NCBI RefSeq assembly: GCF_023074835.1
Contig: NZ_JALLGW010000001.1
Span: 930,001 to 994,000, forward strand
Direction of reading: 5' to 3'
Length of the DNA: 64,000 nt
DNA from: Halomarina salina
Lineage (GTDB): Archaea; Halobacteriota; Halobacteria; Halobacteriales; Haloarculaceae
The notes beneath the pieces were generated by a model that worked only from the letters and a program-made list of their open reading frames with translations, did not search any database and had not been told where the DNA came from. The translations under genes were made by a program, and so were the position numbers. How positions within the stretch are numbered: the first letter of the stretch is position 1; every line of letters starts with the position of its first letter. Shown here piece by piece: positions 14,917 to 23,164 of the stretch.

Positions 14917-15588
14917 TCAGAACGAGTTCACCAGCACCGACCGAACGCGCTCGGCGAGGTCGGCGAACGCTACTCCTGCGACGTCGTCCCCATCCACCCG
15001 TCGAGCGGGCAGTCCGTTCGCCATCCCGTGGGCGACGGCCGGCCGCTCGGGCACCGGGACGACCGGCGCGCCGAACGTCTGCTCGACGCCGTCGGTCGGC
15101 GACGACCCGTCGGCCCGGTTCAGCGCGACGGCAACGAGTCCGGCGTCGAGTTCGCGGGCCAGCGCCCGCGCCCTGACCGCGTCCGCGAGTGCGACCCGGT
15201 CGGGCGTCGTCACCAGGACGCAGGCGTCGGCGACGAGCAGTGGGAGGCCGACGTCGCTCCCGAGGCCCGCCGGGCAGTCGACGAGGACGGTCCCGTACTC
15301 GCGTTCGACCGATTCGACACAGTCGACGAGTCGGCGTGGCTCGACCGACCGCGCCCCGGCCAGCGAGCGACCGCACGGGAGCAGGTCGACCGGGCCGTCC
15401 TCTCGGACCGCCTCGACGGCCGTCGCCCGCCCCGCCAGCACGTCGTGGAGGTCGGGGCCGCGACCCGTCGGCAGGTCGGCCATCCCGAGGTCGGCGTCGA
15501 CGACCACCGCGTCGAGTTCCGCGCCGAGATTGTACGCGACGGTCGACTTGCCGACGCCGCCTTTCCCGCCGGTGACGGCGAGAATCAC
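14917..15588 (-). CDS. MinD/ParA-like ATPase
   Basis: 223 residues with an intact deviant Walker A GGKGGVGKST (7-16), a switch I-type VVVDADLGMADL and a Walker B GTVLVDCPAGLG. It lacks an obvious C-terminal amphipathic membrane-targeting helix of the MinD type (the protein ends LAERVRSVLVNSF, which is weakly amphipathic). Its ATG overlaps the stop of the 15585 gene, and it is the last gene of a minus-strand set with two or three haloarchaea-specific proteins, so it probably acts with them in positioning or assembly. The partner identity is unknown. Confidence 0.8.
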   Translation of the reverse strand: MILAVTGGKGGVGKSTVAYNLGAELDAVVVDADLGMADLPTGRGPDLHDVLAGRATAVEAVREDGPVDLLPCGRSLAGARSVEPRRLVDCVESVEREYGTVLVDCPAGLGSDVGLPLLVADACVLVTTPDRVALADAVRARALARELDAGLVAVALNRADGSSPTDGVEQTFGAPVVPVPERPAVAHGMANGLPARRVDGDDVAGVAFADLAERVRSVLVNSF

Positions 15589-16415
15589 GCCTGCTCACCG
15601 CCGATGCGGGCCAGCGTCTCCGTCGGAACCGCCACCGACTCCGCACGCTCCCGGAGTGACTCGACACGCTCGGCCAGCGTCCGGAGGTCGGCTCGGTCCC
15701 GTGCTATCGCCTCGTCGAGCGCCCGGACGCCGTCGAGACCGCCCGCGGACCCGACGGCCTCGCTCGCCTCCTCCAGCGTCTCCGCGTCCGCGAGTCGCTC
15801 GGCCAGCGCGACCCGACGTTCGACCGCGGCGAGTCCAGCGATGGGGGTCGTGGGGCGTCTCGACTCGTCGGCGGAACCGTGAACGGCGTCAGCGTCGGGG
15901 TCATCGTCGGTACCTGCGACCTCCTCGACACCGTCGCTGCCGTCGGCGTGGTCGGTGTCGTCGGTGCAGCCACGCTGCTCGGTAGGGGTCCGAGACTCAC
16001 CGTCGAGGTCCACGCCGGACCGCTGGATTCGCTCGTGGTCGGTCGTCACCGCGTCCCGTGGCGGCCGCGGGTCCGACAGCGCCCGGACCACGCCGTCGGC
16101 GCTCGCCTCGACGCTCGGCACGTCCGGGTGACCGTCGAACGTCGGGCACTCCTCCGGCGGGCCGCGCCACTCGACCCGAACCGGCGGGTCGTCGGGCGGG
16201 TCGGTCGTCGCGAACCCGACGCCCAGGTGGTCGTCGACGACGCCGGTGTAGCCGCGCTCGTCCCAGCCGGCGTCCGGGACGCCGTCGGTTCTCGGTGGGA
16301 GAATCGGCCCGTCGCCTGTCGACTCCACGCGGACTCGGCGCGGTCGGTCGGTCGTGAGCGTCAGTTCGACCAGCGTTCCCTCGCCGCAGGGCCGGGTCGT
16401 CCACTCCGCGTTCAT
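15585..16415 (-). CDS. Haloarchaea-specific protein, beta-rich N-domain and C-terminal helical domain
   Basis: 276 residues from the ATG at 16415 (a GTG at 16430 would add five). The N-terminal half (1-95) is predicted beta-rich and includes TTRPCGEGTLVELTLTT and YTGVVDDHLGVGF; an acidic, low-complexity linker (about 130-180) separates it from a C-terminal helical bundle or coiled coil (AVERRVALAERLADAETLEEA onward, 185-276). It overlaps the MinD-like ATPase by 4 nt. I associate it with a family numbered near DUF7857 (unverified). Function unknown. Confidence 0.6.
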   Translation of the reverse strand: MNAEWTTRPCGEGTLVELTLTTDRPRRVRVESTGDGPILPPRTDGVPDAGWDERGYTGVVDDHLGVGFATTDPPDDPPVRVEWRGPPEECPTFDGHPDVPSVEASADGVVRALSDPRPPRDAVTTDHERIQRSGVDLDGESRTPTEQRGCTDDTDHADGSDGVEEVAGTDDDPDADAVHGSADESRRPTTPIAGLAAVERRVALAERLADAETLEEASEAVGSAGGLDGVRALDEAIARDRADLRTLAERVESLRERAESVAVPTETLARIGGEQA

Positions 16416-16483
16416 GGCGACGTTGGCCACGCGTTCGGTGATAAACTACAGGCAGAAGCGGGGCGACGAGGGAGGAACCGCGG

Positions 16484-17347
16484 CTATAGCCGTATGACAG
16501 ACCCGTCGAGCCAGTCGGCGGCGGTCCGGGCGTCGGGGAACCGCTCGCAGTCCAGCACGACCGGGGCGGTCGGGTCGCCCACGCGGTAGACGGCGAGTGC
16601 GGCGACGACCGGTGGCACGTCGAACGGGTCTGCGGTGTCGCGAGTGCTCGCGTCGTCGGGCGTGCCGGACGCGTCGCCCCCCTCGATACCGTCGAACTCG
16701 GCGAGTGCTGCCACGGCGGCCCGGAACTCCGGTTCGACGCGCTCGACGAGGTGACGGCGGGCCGCCCGTTCGAGGTTCGCGATTCGGTCGTCGAGTCGGC
16801 GGCGCTCCTCGCGTCGGTTCCTGAACTCGCGGCGTTCCTCGCGGGCGCGTTGCAGTGCCTGCCGTGCGGCGACGCCCGCCGTCTCGCGTTCGGTGAGTTC
16901 GCTCAGCGCGTCGGAGAGTTCGGCCTCGGCATCGCTCGGGTCGCCGTCGCCCTCGCGGAGTGCCCGGACGCGACCCTGGAGTCGGGCGACGCGTTCCCGG
17001 AGGCGGTCCACGTCGTCGCTCGTGCTGGCGACCCGTTCCCTGAGCGGTGCGGTGTCGACGCGCTGGACGCCCCCTTCGTCGAGCCTGGCGCGGAGCCGTC
17101 GAATATCGTCGTCCTGCGGCGCCTCGACGCCGCGCGTTCGTGCCGCGACGGCGAGCGCGGTCCGCGGACGGACCGCCACGTCCGGAACGACGGGGCCGAT
17201 GTGCTCGAACAGCGGTCCGGGAGGCGGACAGTCGAGCCAGTCACGGTCGCCCCGAATCGCAGCGAGCACGTCCGAGCGGTCGACGCGGCCGCCGAGCTCG
17301 GCGGCGTCCGTCTCTCTCGGCGGTTCGTCGTCCAGCGCGAGCCTCAT
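16484..17347 (-). CDS. Coiled-coil protein of unknown function, MinD-neighbourhood
   Basis: 287 residues from the ATG at 17347, whose first base pair group overlaps the stop of the upstream gene (ATGA). The N-terminal 90 residues contain GPLFEHIGPVVPDVAVRPRT; residues about 95-215 are a long Arg/Glu-rich coiled coil (LRERVARLQGRVRALREGDG, then ERREFRNRREERRRLDDRIA); the C-terminal 60 residues form a small alpha/beta segment ending LDGSVIRL. An SMC-like or scaffold role is conceivable. I associate it with a haloarchaeal family numbered near DUF7856 (unverified). Confidence 0.6.
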   Translation of the reverse strand: MRLALDDEPPRETDAAELGGRVDRSDVLAAIRGDRDWLDCPPPGPLFEHIGPVVPDVAVRPRTALAVAARTRGVEAPQDDDIRRLRARLDEGGVQRVDTAPLRERVASTSDDVDRLRERVARLQGRVRALREGDGDPSDAEAELSDALSELTERETAGVAARQALQRAREERREFRNRREERRRLDDRIANLERAARRHLVERVEPEFRAAVAALAEFDGIEGGDASGTPDDASTRDTADPFDVPPVVAALAVYRVGDPTAPVVLDCERFPDARTAADWLDGSVIRL

Positions 17348-17682
17348 AGCTCGCGGTCGGCCATCGCGTCGGGCGTGGGGTGGTCGTACTCGTCGGCGAA
17401 GGCGGTGTACGGGAGGCTCTCGCGTTCCCGGCTCTCGTAGGCGCGGGCGGCCTCGCGCACCGACTCGGGGACCGTCTCGAACTCGTTGAACGGTTCGACG
17501 CGCTCGACGCCGACGTCGCCGGGGTGTTTCGCCCGCAGTCGGAGCGCGAGGAACGCGCCCAGTTCGGTGAACTCGAACAGCGCGACCCGGCCGAATCGGC
17601 GGACGACGCTCTCCTCGTGGCTCCGGTGGACGTTCCGCAGGGACGTGCGGGCGGTCCGCGAGTAGGCGACGACGAGCAACAC
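17344..17682 (-). CDS. Haloarchaea-specific small protein
   Basis: 112 residues opening MLLVVAYSRTARTSLRNVHR, with a soluble alpha/beta composition and a conserved-looking GRVALFEFTELGAFLALRLR core (about 31-50). It precedes and overlaps the coiled-coil gene by 4 nt, so the two are translated together. I associate it with a family numbered near DUF7855 (unverified). The opening reads like a strand plus basic helix, which might contact nucleic acid, but no known motif is present. Confidence 0.6.
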   Translation of the reverse strand: MLLVVAYSRTARTSLRNVHRSHEESVVRRFGRVALFEFTELGAFLALRLRAKHPGDVGVERVEPFNEFETVPESVREAARAYESRERESLPYTAFADEYDHPTPDAMADREL

Positions 17683-17836
17683 GACCGCGGTTCGTGATTC
17701 TACGGACTAAAATCATGCGAACGAGAACGTCGAAGGAGCCGTCAGCGAGGAGCGACCGTCGACGGGACGGCAGTCGGTCGGAGAGAGCGATCCGAGGCCT
17801 TACTGCGTCCATCGGGTTTCTCCACTGGTCCGTCGG

Positions 17837-18109
17837 TCACTCGACTCGGTCGACGGTCACGGCCCCCCGGTCGAGGTCGGTGAGGTCGGCGACCCGTTCG
17901 CGGGCCTCCGAGGGGGACGACGCGAGGACGACGACGCCCTCACATTCCTCGTCACCGCTGGCGCGGTAGGCGTCCTGCTCGGCGAACTCGGTGGCGTAGG
18001 TCCGCAACACGCCCCGGACCCGGCGCTCCATCGTCGCGAGGTCGCACTCGCCCGCCTCGAACTCGCTCAGCGCGTCCTCGACGTTCCGAAGCGCCGATAT
18101 CCGGTCCAT
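17837..18109 (-). CDS. Haloarchaea-specific small acidic protein
   Basis: 90 residues, MDRISALRNVEDALSEFEAG at the start, with helices to about residue 45 and a beta-alpha-beta tail (CEGVVVLASSPSEARERVAD, then RGAVTVDRVE). It lies 154 bp upstream of the 17682 start on the same strand and is probably part of the same conserved neighbourhood (I recall a family near DUF7854, unverified). Function unknown. The gap between them holds no gene. Confidence 0.6.
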   Translation of the reverse strand: MDRISALRNVEDALSEFEAGECDLATMERRVRGVLRTYATEFAEQDAYRASGDEECEGVVVLASSPSEARERVADLTDLDRGAVTVDRVE

Positions 18110-18196
18110 CGCCTGATGCTCACGACCGGTGGGACAAAAGCGCTTCTCGTCGGTGTGCCCGCGTTCGTGGTGGCTCCCGGAACGACGGTCGTCAGG

Positions 18197-18496
18197 TCAC
18201 GGCCCGGCGCGACTCTGGACGGCCCACCCGCCGGCGAAGTCACAGCCCTCCCGCTCGACGTACTCGATGGTCGTCTCTCGGGTCACCTCGCCGCTGCCTT
18301 CGACCGATTCGACGACGAACGGGATGTGGAGGGCGTCGCCACAGCAGCCGACGTCCGCGAACTCCTCGAAGCGCTCGCCCTCCTCGAACGTGTCGTGGGT
18401 CCGCCTGAGCCACGCGAGGAAGTGCGTCGTCGATATCTGCTGGCGACCCCAGCTACTCAGTTCGTCCGGGTGCGAGAGCACGGCGCGCGTTATCAT
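18197..18496 (-). CDS. Conserved haloarchaeal protein with GCCGD motif
   Basis: 99 residues from the ATG at 18496. The sequence has a compact mixed fold with paired cysteines in DVGCCGDALHIPF (about 57-69) and another Cys near the end (EGCDFAGGW). It could bind metal, but there is no standard motif. The reading frame stays open upstream into the divergent acetyltransferase, with arginine-rich, implausible sequence, so the internal ATG is chosen. Unknown function. Confidence 0.5.
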   Translation of the reverse strand: MITRAVLSHPDELSSWGRQQISTTHFLAWLRRTHDTFEEGERFEEFADVGCCGDALHIPFVVESVEGSGEVTRETTIEYVEREGCDFAGGWAVQSRAGP

Positions 18497-18608
18497 GGGT
18501 GAGCGTAGGTGCGGTACGTGGATAGCCCTTCGGCCGTCACTGACGCGGACGCGGTTCACGCCCCCGTCCGTGCGACACTGGCTTGTCCACTCGCGTGGTC
18601 TCCTCGAC

Positions 18609-19199
18609 GTGACACCGCCTCGCCTTCGCCCCGCTACCCCGGACGACGCGGCCGCTATCCGGCGCATCTACGCCCCGTTCGTCGAGGAGACGGCCGTCTC
18701 GTTCGAGGCCGACCCGCCGACGGTCGACGAGATGCGCGACCGAATCGAGTCGAAACCACCTGCCTACCCGTGGCTGGTCGCCGAGGGCGGGTCGGGCGTC
18801 GTCGGCTACGCCTACGCCGGACGATTCGCTTCGCGCGCGGCCTACCGGTGGGCGGTCGAGTGCTCGGTGTACGTCGCCCCCGACGCGCATCGCGGGGGAG
18901 TTGGTGGAGCACTCTACACCGGCCTCCTCGACCTGCTCGCCCGTCAGGGCTACCGGACCGCCTACGCCGGGATGACCGTCCCGAACGAGGCGAGCGCCGG
19001 TCTCCACAGCGCGATGGGGTTCACGCCCGTCGGGACGTTCGAGAACGCGGGCTACAAACGCGGTTCGTGGCACGACGTGCAGTGGTGGCAGCGTGGTCTC
19101 GGTGACGAGGCTACGGCCGACACCGGCCAGCCAGCGCCACCGCGACCGCTCCCCGAACTCGCGGACGCCGAGGTGGCGGCGGCGCTCACCGTCGAGTGA
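18609..19199 (+). CDS. GNAT N-acetyltransferase, phosphinothricin-acetyltransferase-like
   Basis: 196 residues from a GTG. The order LRPATPDDAAAIRRIYAPFV, GVVGYAYAGRF, then VAPDAHRGGVGGALYTGLL (acetyl-CoA loop), then LHSAMGFTPVGTFENAGYK is the typical layout of Pat/YncA-like GNATs, which acetylate small amines such as methionine sulfone or phosphinothricin. The C-terminal 25 residues are a Pro/Ala tail. The GTG is chosen because the upstream extension of this frame runs antisense through the 18197-18496 gene. Confidence 0.85.
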   Translation: MTPPRLRPATPDDAAAIRRIYAPFVEETAVSFEADPPTVDEMRDRIESKPPAYPWLVAEGGSGVVGYAYAGRFASRAAYRWAVECSVYVAPDAHRGGVGGALYTGLLDLLARQGYRTAYAGMTVPNEASAGLHSAMGFTPVGTFENAGYKRGSWHDVQWWQRGLGDEATADTGQPAPPRPLPELADAEVAAALTVE

Positions 19200-19238
19200 C
19201 CACTGGCGCACCGCGAGTATCCTGCCGTCGCTCCACGC

Positions 19239-21335
19239 TCAGACCGTCCGGAGGTGGTCCTGACTCGGTTCGTAGACGTCGCCCTGCCGCCGGAGCTTCT
19301 CTATCTCGTGTTCGGCCTTCGAGCGCTCGATACCCGCGGCCTCGGCCTGGTCGAGCACCTCCTCGACGGGCGCGCCGTCGTCGTACTCGCCCTCGACCTC
19401 CCGGATGATGTCCTTGATGGAGCGCACGCGGTCGCGCTGGGTCTTCGAGCGGCCCGTCTCGACGATGTCGGCGTCGAACTCGCCGGTCTCGGGGTCCATC
19501 CCGATGTCCTCCAGCGACGAGCGCACGATGTCGATGACGCGCTGGGCGTCTTCGACCTCGACGCGGTCCGAGAGGCGAACGCGGGCAGAGGCCTCCGCGA
19601 GGCGGACCAGCCCTTCGAGTTTCCGGGCGGTGACCGGCACGGGCGAGTCGCCGTCTGTTCCCTGCGAGCGCAGGTCGACGTAGAACTCCTCGATCTCCTC
19701 TTTGGCCTCCTCGGTCATCACCGGGAAGCAGGTGCGCTTCGCGTAGGCGATGTACTTCCGCAGGAAATCGGCGTCGATGGAGGGTTCGACCGTGTCGGTC
19801 ACCGTGTCGACCTCCTCGTCGGTGTAGTCGGAGGTGGCGTTCTCGGTCCGGTGGGTGTGGAGTTCGCCCGCGTAGTTCGTCGTCAGGATGTGGTCGGCGA
19901 GGTCACGGTCGCGCTCGGGGTCGGGCTTGTCCGTGATGGTGAAGATGAGGTCGAACCGCGAGATGAGTGCCGGTTCCAGATCTATCTGCTCGGCGATGGG
20001 TTCGTACTCGTCGAACCGGCCGTACTTCGGGTTCGCCGCGCCGAGCAGCGAACAGCGCGACTTGAGGGTGGCGTTGATGCCCGCCTTGGAGATGGAGATG
20101 GACTGCTGTTCGAGCGCCTCGTGCATCGCAGAGCGGTCCTCGGGGCGCATCTTGTCGAGTTCGTCCACCGCCGCGATACCCTGGTCGGCGAGGACGAGCG
20201 CCCCCGCTTCGAGCGACCACTGCTGCCCCTCGCCGAAGTCGTCGCGGACCGCGGCCGCCGTCAGCCCCGCGCTGGACGAGCCCTTCCCGGAGGTGTACAC
20301 CGACCGCGGGGCGATAGAGCGGACGTACTGCAGGAGCTGGGACTTCCCCGTACCGGGGTCCCCGATGAGCAGCATGTGGAAGTCACCCCGGATGCGCGAC
20401 CCGTCGGGGAGGTGCTTCGTCACGCCGGAGAACAGCTGGAGGATGATGGCGAGCTTCTCCTGCTCGTACCCCCAGATGGAGGGAGCCATCGAGCCGATCA
20501 TCTGCTCGTAGATGCTGTCGTCGTCCGACAGGGAGACGATCTTGCGCTTCTCCTCGTCGGTGATGTCCATCTCCTCGAACTGCTCGTCCTCTATCTCGAC
20601 GGAGATGCCGTCCATGAACACGTCGAACATGGCCGACTTCTGCTGGTTGGACTCCTGCTGGTCGAGGCGGAGGACGCCGGTGACGTTGACGTGGTCGCCC
20701 GCGGTCACCTTCCCGGTGATGTCGTCCTCGATGTGAACGTCGATGTTCTGCGGGGTCTCGCCGCCGCGAAGCCCCTCGGGGGACTCCTGGACCCGAATCT
20801 TCTGCGCGTCGACGAACTCCGACTGGTCGAAGTTGATACGGAACGGTCCCTGTCGCTCACAGCCCCCGCACTCGTGGGGTTCCTGGAAGTCGCCGCCGGT
20901 CTGGGGGATGCGGGTGAGGGTGCCACAGCGCTGGCACTCGAAGGCCGCCTGCTGTATCTTCGGTCGCACGTCGGTCGCCTTCCGGACGATGCCCCGGACC
21001 GCGATGAGTTGCCCACGGTGGCGCGCCCGGATGTCGCGGATGTCCGTCGACTGGTCGAGGTTGTGGATGCGGACGTGCGCCTGCCCGAGCGAGACGTCGA
21101 CGGGCAGGTCGTACAGCCTGAGCGCTTCCTCGGCGTACTCCTGGAGCTGTCCCGGCTGGTTGCGGTACTGGTCGGCGAGGTTCTGGTCGAAGCGGTAGAG
21201 GTCGTCGTAGGAGATGTAGAGCGACCGCTGTTCGTTGGGGTACTTCCGCGCGAGGTCACCGATGTCGTTGCGGTAGTAGTTGCGGTAGAACTCCTCGAAG
21301 TCGTCGATGATGTCGGTGTTCTCCGCCTGTGCCAT
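19239..21335 (-). CDS. mcm: Replicative DNA helicase MCM
   Basis: 698 residues. Hexameric ATP-driven helicase that unwinds DNA ahead of the fork. An N-terminal OB-fold domain holds a zinc site at C134, C137, C156 and C159. The AAA+ core shows Walker A GDPGTGKS (325-332), Walker B AAVDELD with D391/E392, the MCM hairpin and helix-2 insert (about 343-375) and the arginine finger SRFD at R460. The C-terminal 80 residues form a winged helix. No intein interrupts the conserved motifs, unlike some haloarchaeal mcm genes. It is convergent with the acetyltransferase gene. Confidence 0.97.
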   Translation of the reverse strand: MAQAENTDIIDDFEEFYRNYYRNDIGDLARKYPNEQRSLYISYDDLYRFDQNLADQYRNQPGQLQEYAEEALRLYDLPVDVSLGQAHVRIHNLDQSTDIRDIRARHRGQLIAVRGIVRKATDVRPKIQQAAFECQRCGTLTRIPQTGGDFQEPHECGGCERQGPFRINFDQSEFVDAQKIRVQESPEGLRGGETPQNIDVHIEDDITGKVTAGDHVNVTGVLRLDQQESNQQKSAMFDVFMDGISVEIEDEQFEEMDITDEEKRKIVSLSDDDSIYEQMIGSMAPSIWGYEQEKLAIILQLFSGVTKHLPDGSRIRGDFHMLLIGDPGTGKSQLLQYVRSIAPRSVYTSGKGSSSAGLTAAAVRDDFGEGQQWSLEAGALVLADQGIAAVDELDKMRPEDRSAMHEALEQQSISISKAGINATLKSRCSLLGAANPKYGRFDEYEPIAEQIDLEPALISRFDLIFTITDKPDPERDRDLADHILTTNYAGELHTHRTENATSDYTDEEVDTVTDTVEPSIDADFLRKYIAYAKRTCFPVMTEEAKEEIEEFYVDLRSQGTDGDSPVPVTARKLEGLVRLAEASARVRLSDRVEVEDAQRVIDIVRSSLEDIGMDPETGEFDADIVETGRSKTQRDRVRSIKDIIREVEGEYDDGAPVEEVLDQAEAAGIERSKAEHEIEKLRRQGDVYEPSQDHLRTV

Positions 21336-21485
21336 TGCCGACGATTCCGCCTATTCCGACAAGAACCTTCGCACTACACCCTCACTGGAAGTGAAGGTGG
21401 GTCGCTCGCGGCATCTGGTCGGCGTCCTGTCGAACGTCCCACTCGCGTCGCACAGTTCTTGCGCGTGCAGTTCCTACGGGTGTCG

Positions 21486-22295
21486 ATGGCTACCATGGAC
21501 TCCCTCGCCGACGGCGTGCAGTACGTGCGGAGTCGGGGGTTCGAGGTCACCCGCTCGACCGAGCGCGGTGAACCCGACGCGGTGGCGACGCCGCTCGACG
21601 GTGCCCGCCTGAGCGACTCCCTCCCGCCGGACGACCGTCCGCTCGCAATCGAGCGACTCGACGCCGCCGAGTGGGCCGCGGTCGGCGGCCGCTACGCCCG
21701 CGGGTCGGACCTCCCGGTCGACCCGACGACGGTGCTCGAACGCGTCGCCGGTGCCGCCCGGCAGGACCGACGCTGCCTGTTCGTCGCGACGCCGACCGTC
21801 GCCGAGGCCGCTCACGAGGTACTGACCGACCCACCGTTCGTCCGGCGTGCCACTGACGGTCACCGGGAGTTCTACCGTTCACACGACCGCGTCCACCTCG
21901 ACACCGGCGCGCTGGCGGCGTGGCGCGCCTACCGCCCCGACTACCGCTGGGAGGAGGTGCCGGTCGGTCGCGGCAACGTCCGGCTCGTCTGCTACGACGG
22001 CGAGGATGTCGTCGCTCGCCTCGACTCCGTCGAGACGCTCCGCGCTCCCCCCGCCGACGCCTTCCCCTTCGCCTACCGCCGCGCGGCGGACAAGCGCCTC
22101 CACGTCTCGGCCGTCAACGGCCAGTTGCTCGGCGTCTACTCCAGCTATCGCGCGATGCGCCGAGCGGGGTTCGACCCGGTTCCCGCACCGCTCGTCCCGG
22201 AACACGTCGTCGGCGACGTCGACGTGCGCGACGCGTGGGCCATCGCCGTCGACGACGGCGAGCGCATCACGCGGGTGCTGACGCCCGACACCTGA
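21486..22295 (+). CDS. Conserved haloarchaeal protein of unknown function
   Basis: 269 residues, soluble and mixed alpha/beta, beginning MATMDSLADGVQYVRSRGFE. A second in-frame ATG lies at 21495. The C-terminal half has an HVSAVNGQLLGVYSSYRAMR segment followed by an Asp-rich end (VDVRDAWAIAVDDGERI). I do not recognise a domain. It is divergent from mcm with a 150-bp gap, an arrangement that might reflect co-regulation with replication, but there is no direct evidence for that. Confidence 0.6.
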   Translation: MATMDSLADGVQYVRSRGFEVTRSTERGEPDAVATPLDGARLSDSLPPDDRPLAIERLDAAEWAAVGGRYARGSDLPVDPTTVLERVAGAARQDRRCLFVATPTVAEAAHEVLTDPPFVRRATDGHREFYRSHDRVHLDTGALAAWRAYRPDYRWEEVPVGRGNVRLVCYDGEDVVARLDSVETLRAPPADAFPFAYRRAADKRLHVSAVNGQLLGVYSSYRAMRRAGFDPVPAPLVPEHVVGDVDVRDAWAIAVDDGERITRVLTPDT

Positions 22296-22330
22296 CCCGA
22301 GTCGCTCTCGTTCGGGCGAGCGTCTTCGGG

Positions 22331-22606
22331 CTACCGTCCTCGGTAGAAGTAGAAGGCGACCACGACGGGGACCGCCACGACCACCGCGTAGTGCCACTCT
22401 TCGGCGAACATCGGCGGTCCCCAGAGGACCAGTGCGACGACGAACCCGACCAGCGCCGCCACGACGGTCCCGCCCCTCGCGTCGCCGCGGTACTCCGCGA
22501 CCGCACCGACGACGACGAACAGGACGAACGCGAGGACGGCCACCGTCCGTTCGTCGACCGACGAGAGGAACCCGTGGCCGGGGTCGAAGAAACTCTGTAG
22601 TAGCAC
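22331..22606 (-). CDS. Small membrane protein, three helices
   Basis: 91 residues with three hydrophobic segments (about 22-38, 46-62 and 70-88), beginning MLLQSFFDPGHGFLSS. No motif that points to a function. It is convergent with the 21486 gene. Between its start and the tRNA at 22889 lies a 280-bp region without genes that contains the partial tRNA copy at 22781. Confidence 0.5.
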   Translation of the reverse strand: MLLQSFFDPGHGFLSSVDERTVAVLAFVLFVVVGAVAEYRGDARGGTVVAALVGFVVALVLWGPPMFAEEWHYAVVVAVPVVVAFYFYRGR

Positions 22607-22780
22607 GGCCCCTCTGAGGCGTCGCGAGGGGATAACGGCGCTCCCAGCCAGACCGGTCGCTGTACTCGACAGACGGTGCGGTATCGCACGGGGCTACTCG
22701 GGGTCGAACTGCCGTCTGCGGTCGTCGAACGCGTCGAACCCTGACGAACGAAGCACACCCGACGAAGCAAAACGGTGGAG

Positions 22781-22801
22781 TGGGACCGCCCGGATTTGAA
22801 C
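22781..22801 (-). repeat. 21-bp copy of the tRNA-Pro 3' end
   Basis: These 21 bp match, in the same orientation, positions 22889-22909, the 3' acceptor and T-arm side of the tRNA-Pro gene. Identity stops at the next base on both sides. Between the copies (22793-22888) lie nested inverted repeats: 9-bp arms 22793-22801/22830-22838, 7-bp arms 22844-22850/22863-22869 and 8-bp arms 22855-22862/22877-22884. A tRNA 3'-end duplication is the usual scar of integrase-mediated insertion, so this may be a relic attachment site. Confidence 0.5.
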
Positions 22802-22888
22802 GCCACTCGCTCCCTGCGGTCGCTCGTTGGTTCAAATCGGCCGCTCGTGATTGTCGCGGCGCTCACGAGTTTGTTCGCGCCGCGAAAA

Positions 22889-22961
22889 TGGGACCGCCCG
22901 GATTTGAACCGGGGTCACGGGCACCCAAGGCCCGAAGTATACCAGGCTAACCCACGGTCCC
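22889..22961 (-). tRNA. tRNA-Pro (anticodon UGG)
   Basis: The minus strand folds as a 73-nt cloverleaf: 5' acceptor GGGACCG pairs with CGGTCCC before discriminator A; anticodon stem CGGGC/GCCCG encloses loop CTTGGGT with anticodon TGG; T-arm CCCGG-TTCAAAT-CCGGG. No intron and no encoded CCA. A TATA-like aaagcgttt lies about 30 nt upstream (around 22990-22998). The flanks to 23164 hold no other gene that I can see. Confidence 0.95.
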
Positions 22962-23164
22962 GCAACCGAACCAAGGCGCAACCCACGGGAAAGCGTTTCG
23001 TTCCGCCGGTCACTGCACCTCACAGGTCACTACGTCCGCCGTTCTGCGGTTCTCCTTCACTCGCTCCCGCTCGTTCAGTCCGAACCGCGCTACACCTCAC
23101 GGCTCCCGCTGGTCGCCGTTCGGTTCTCGGAGGTTCTCACTCCCTTCGGTCGCTCCGAATCTCC

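Noticed and set aside
19254..22295. Plus-strand open frame of about 1000 codons over mcm
   Set aside because: It is antisense to mcm and then in frame with the real gene at 21486-22295. GC-rich third positions keep antisense frames open; the antisense portion has no recognisable domain, while mcm is unmistakable.
22781..22888. A second, functional tRNA gene
   Set aside because: Only the 3' 21 bp match tRNA-Pro; no anticodon arm, D-arm or 5' acceptor can be formed.
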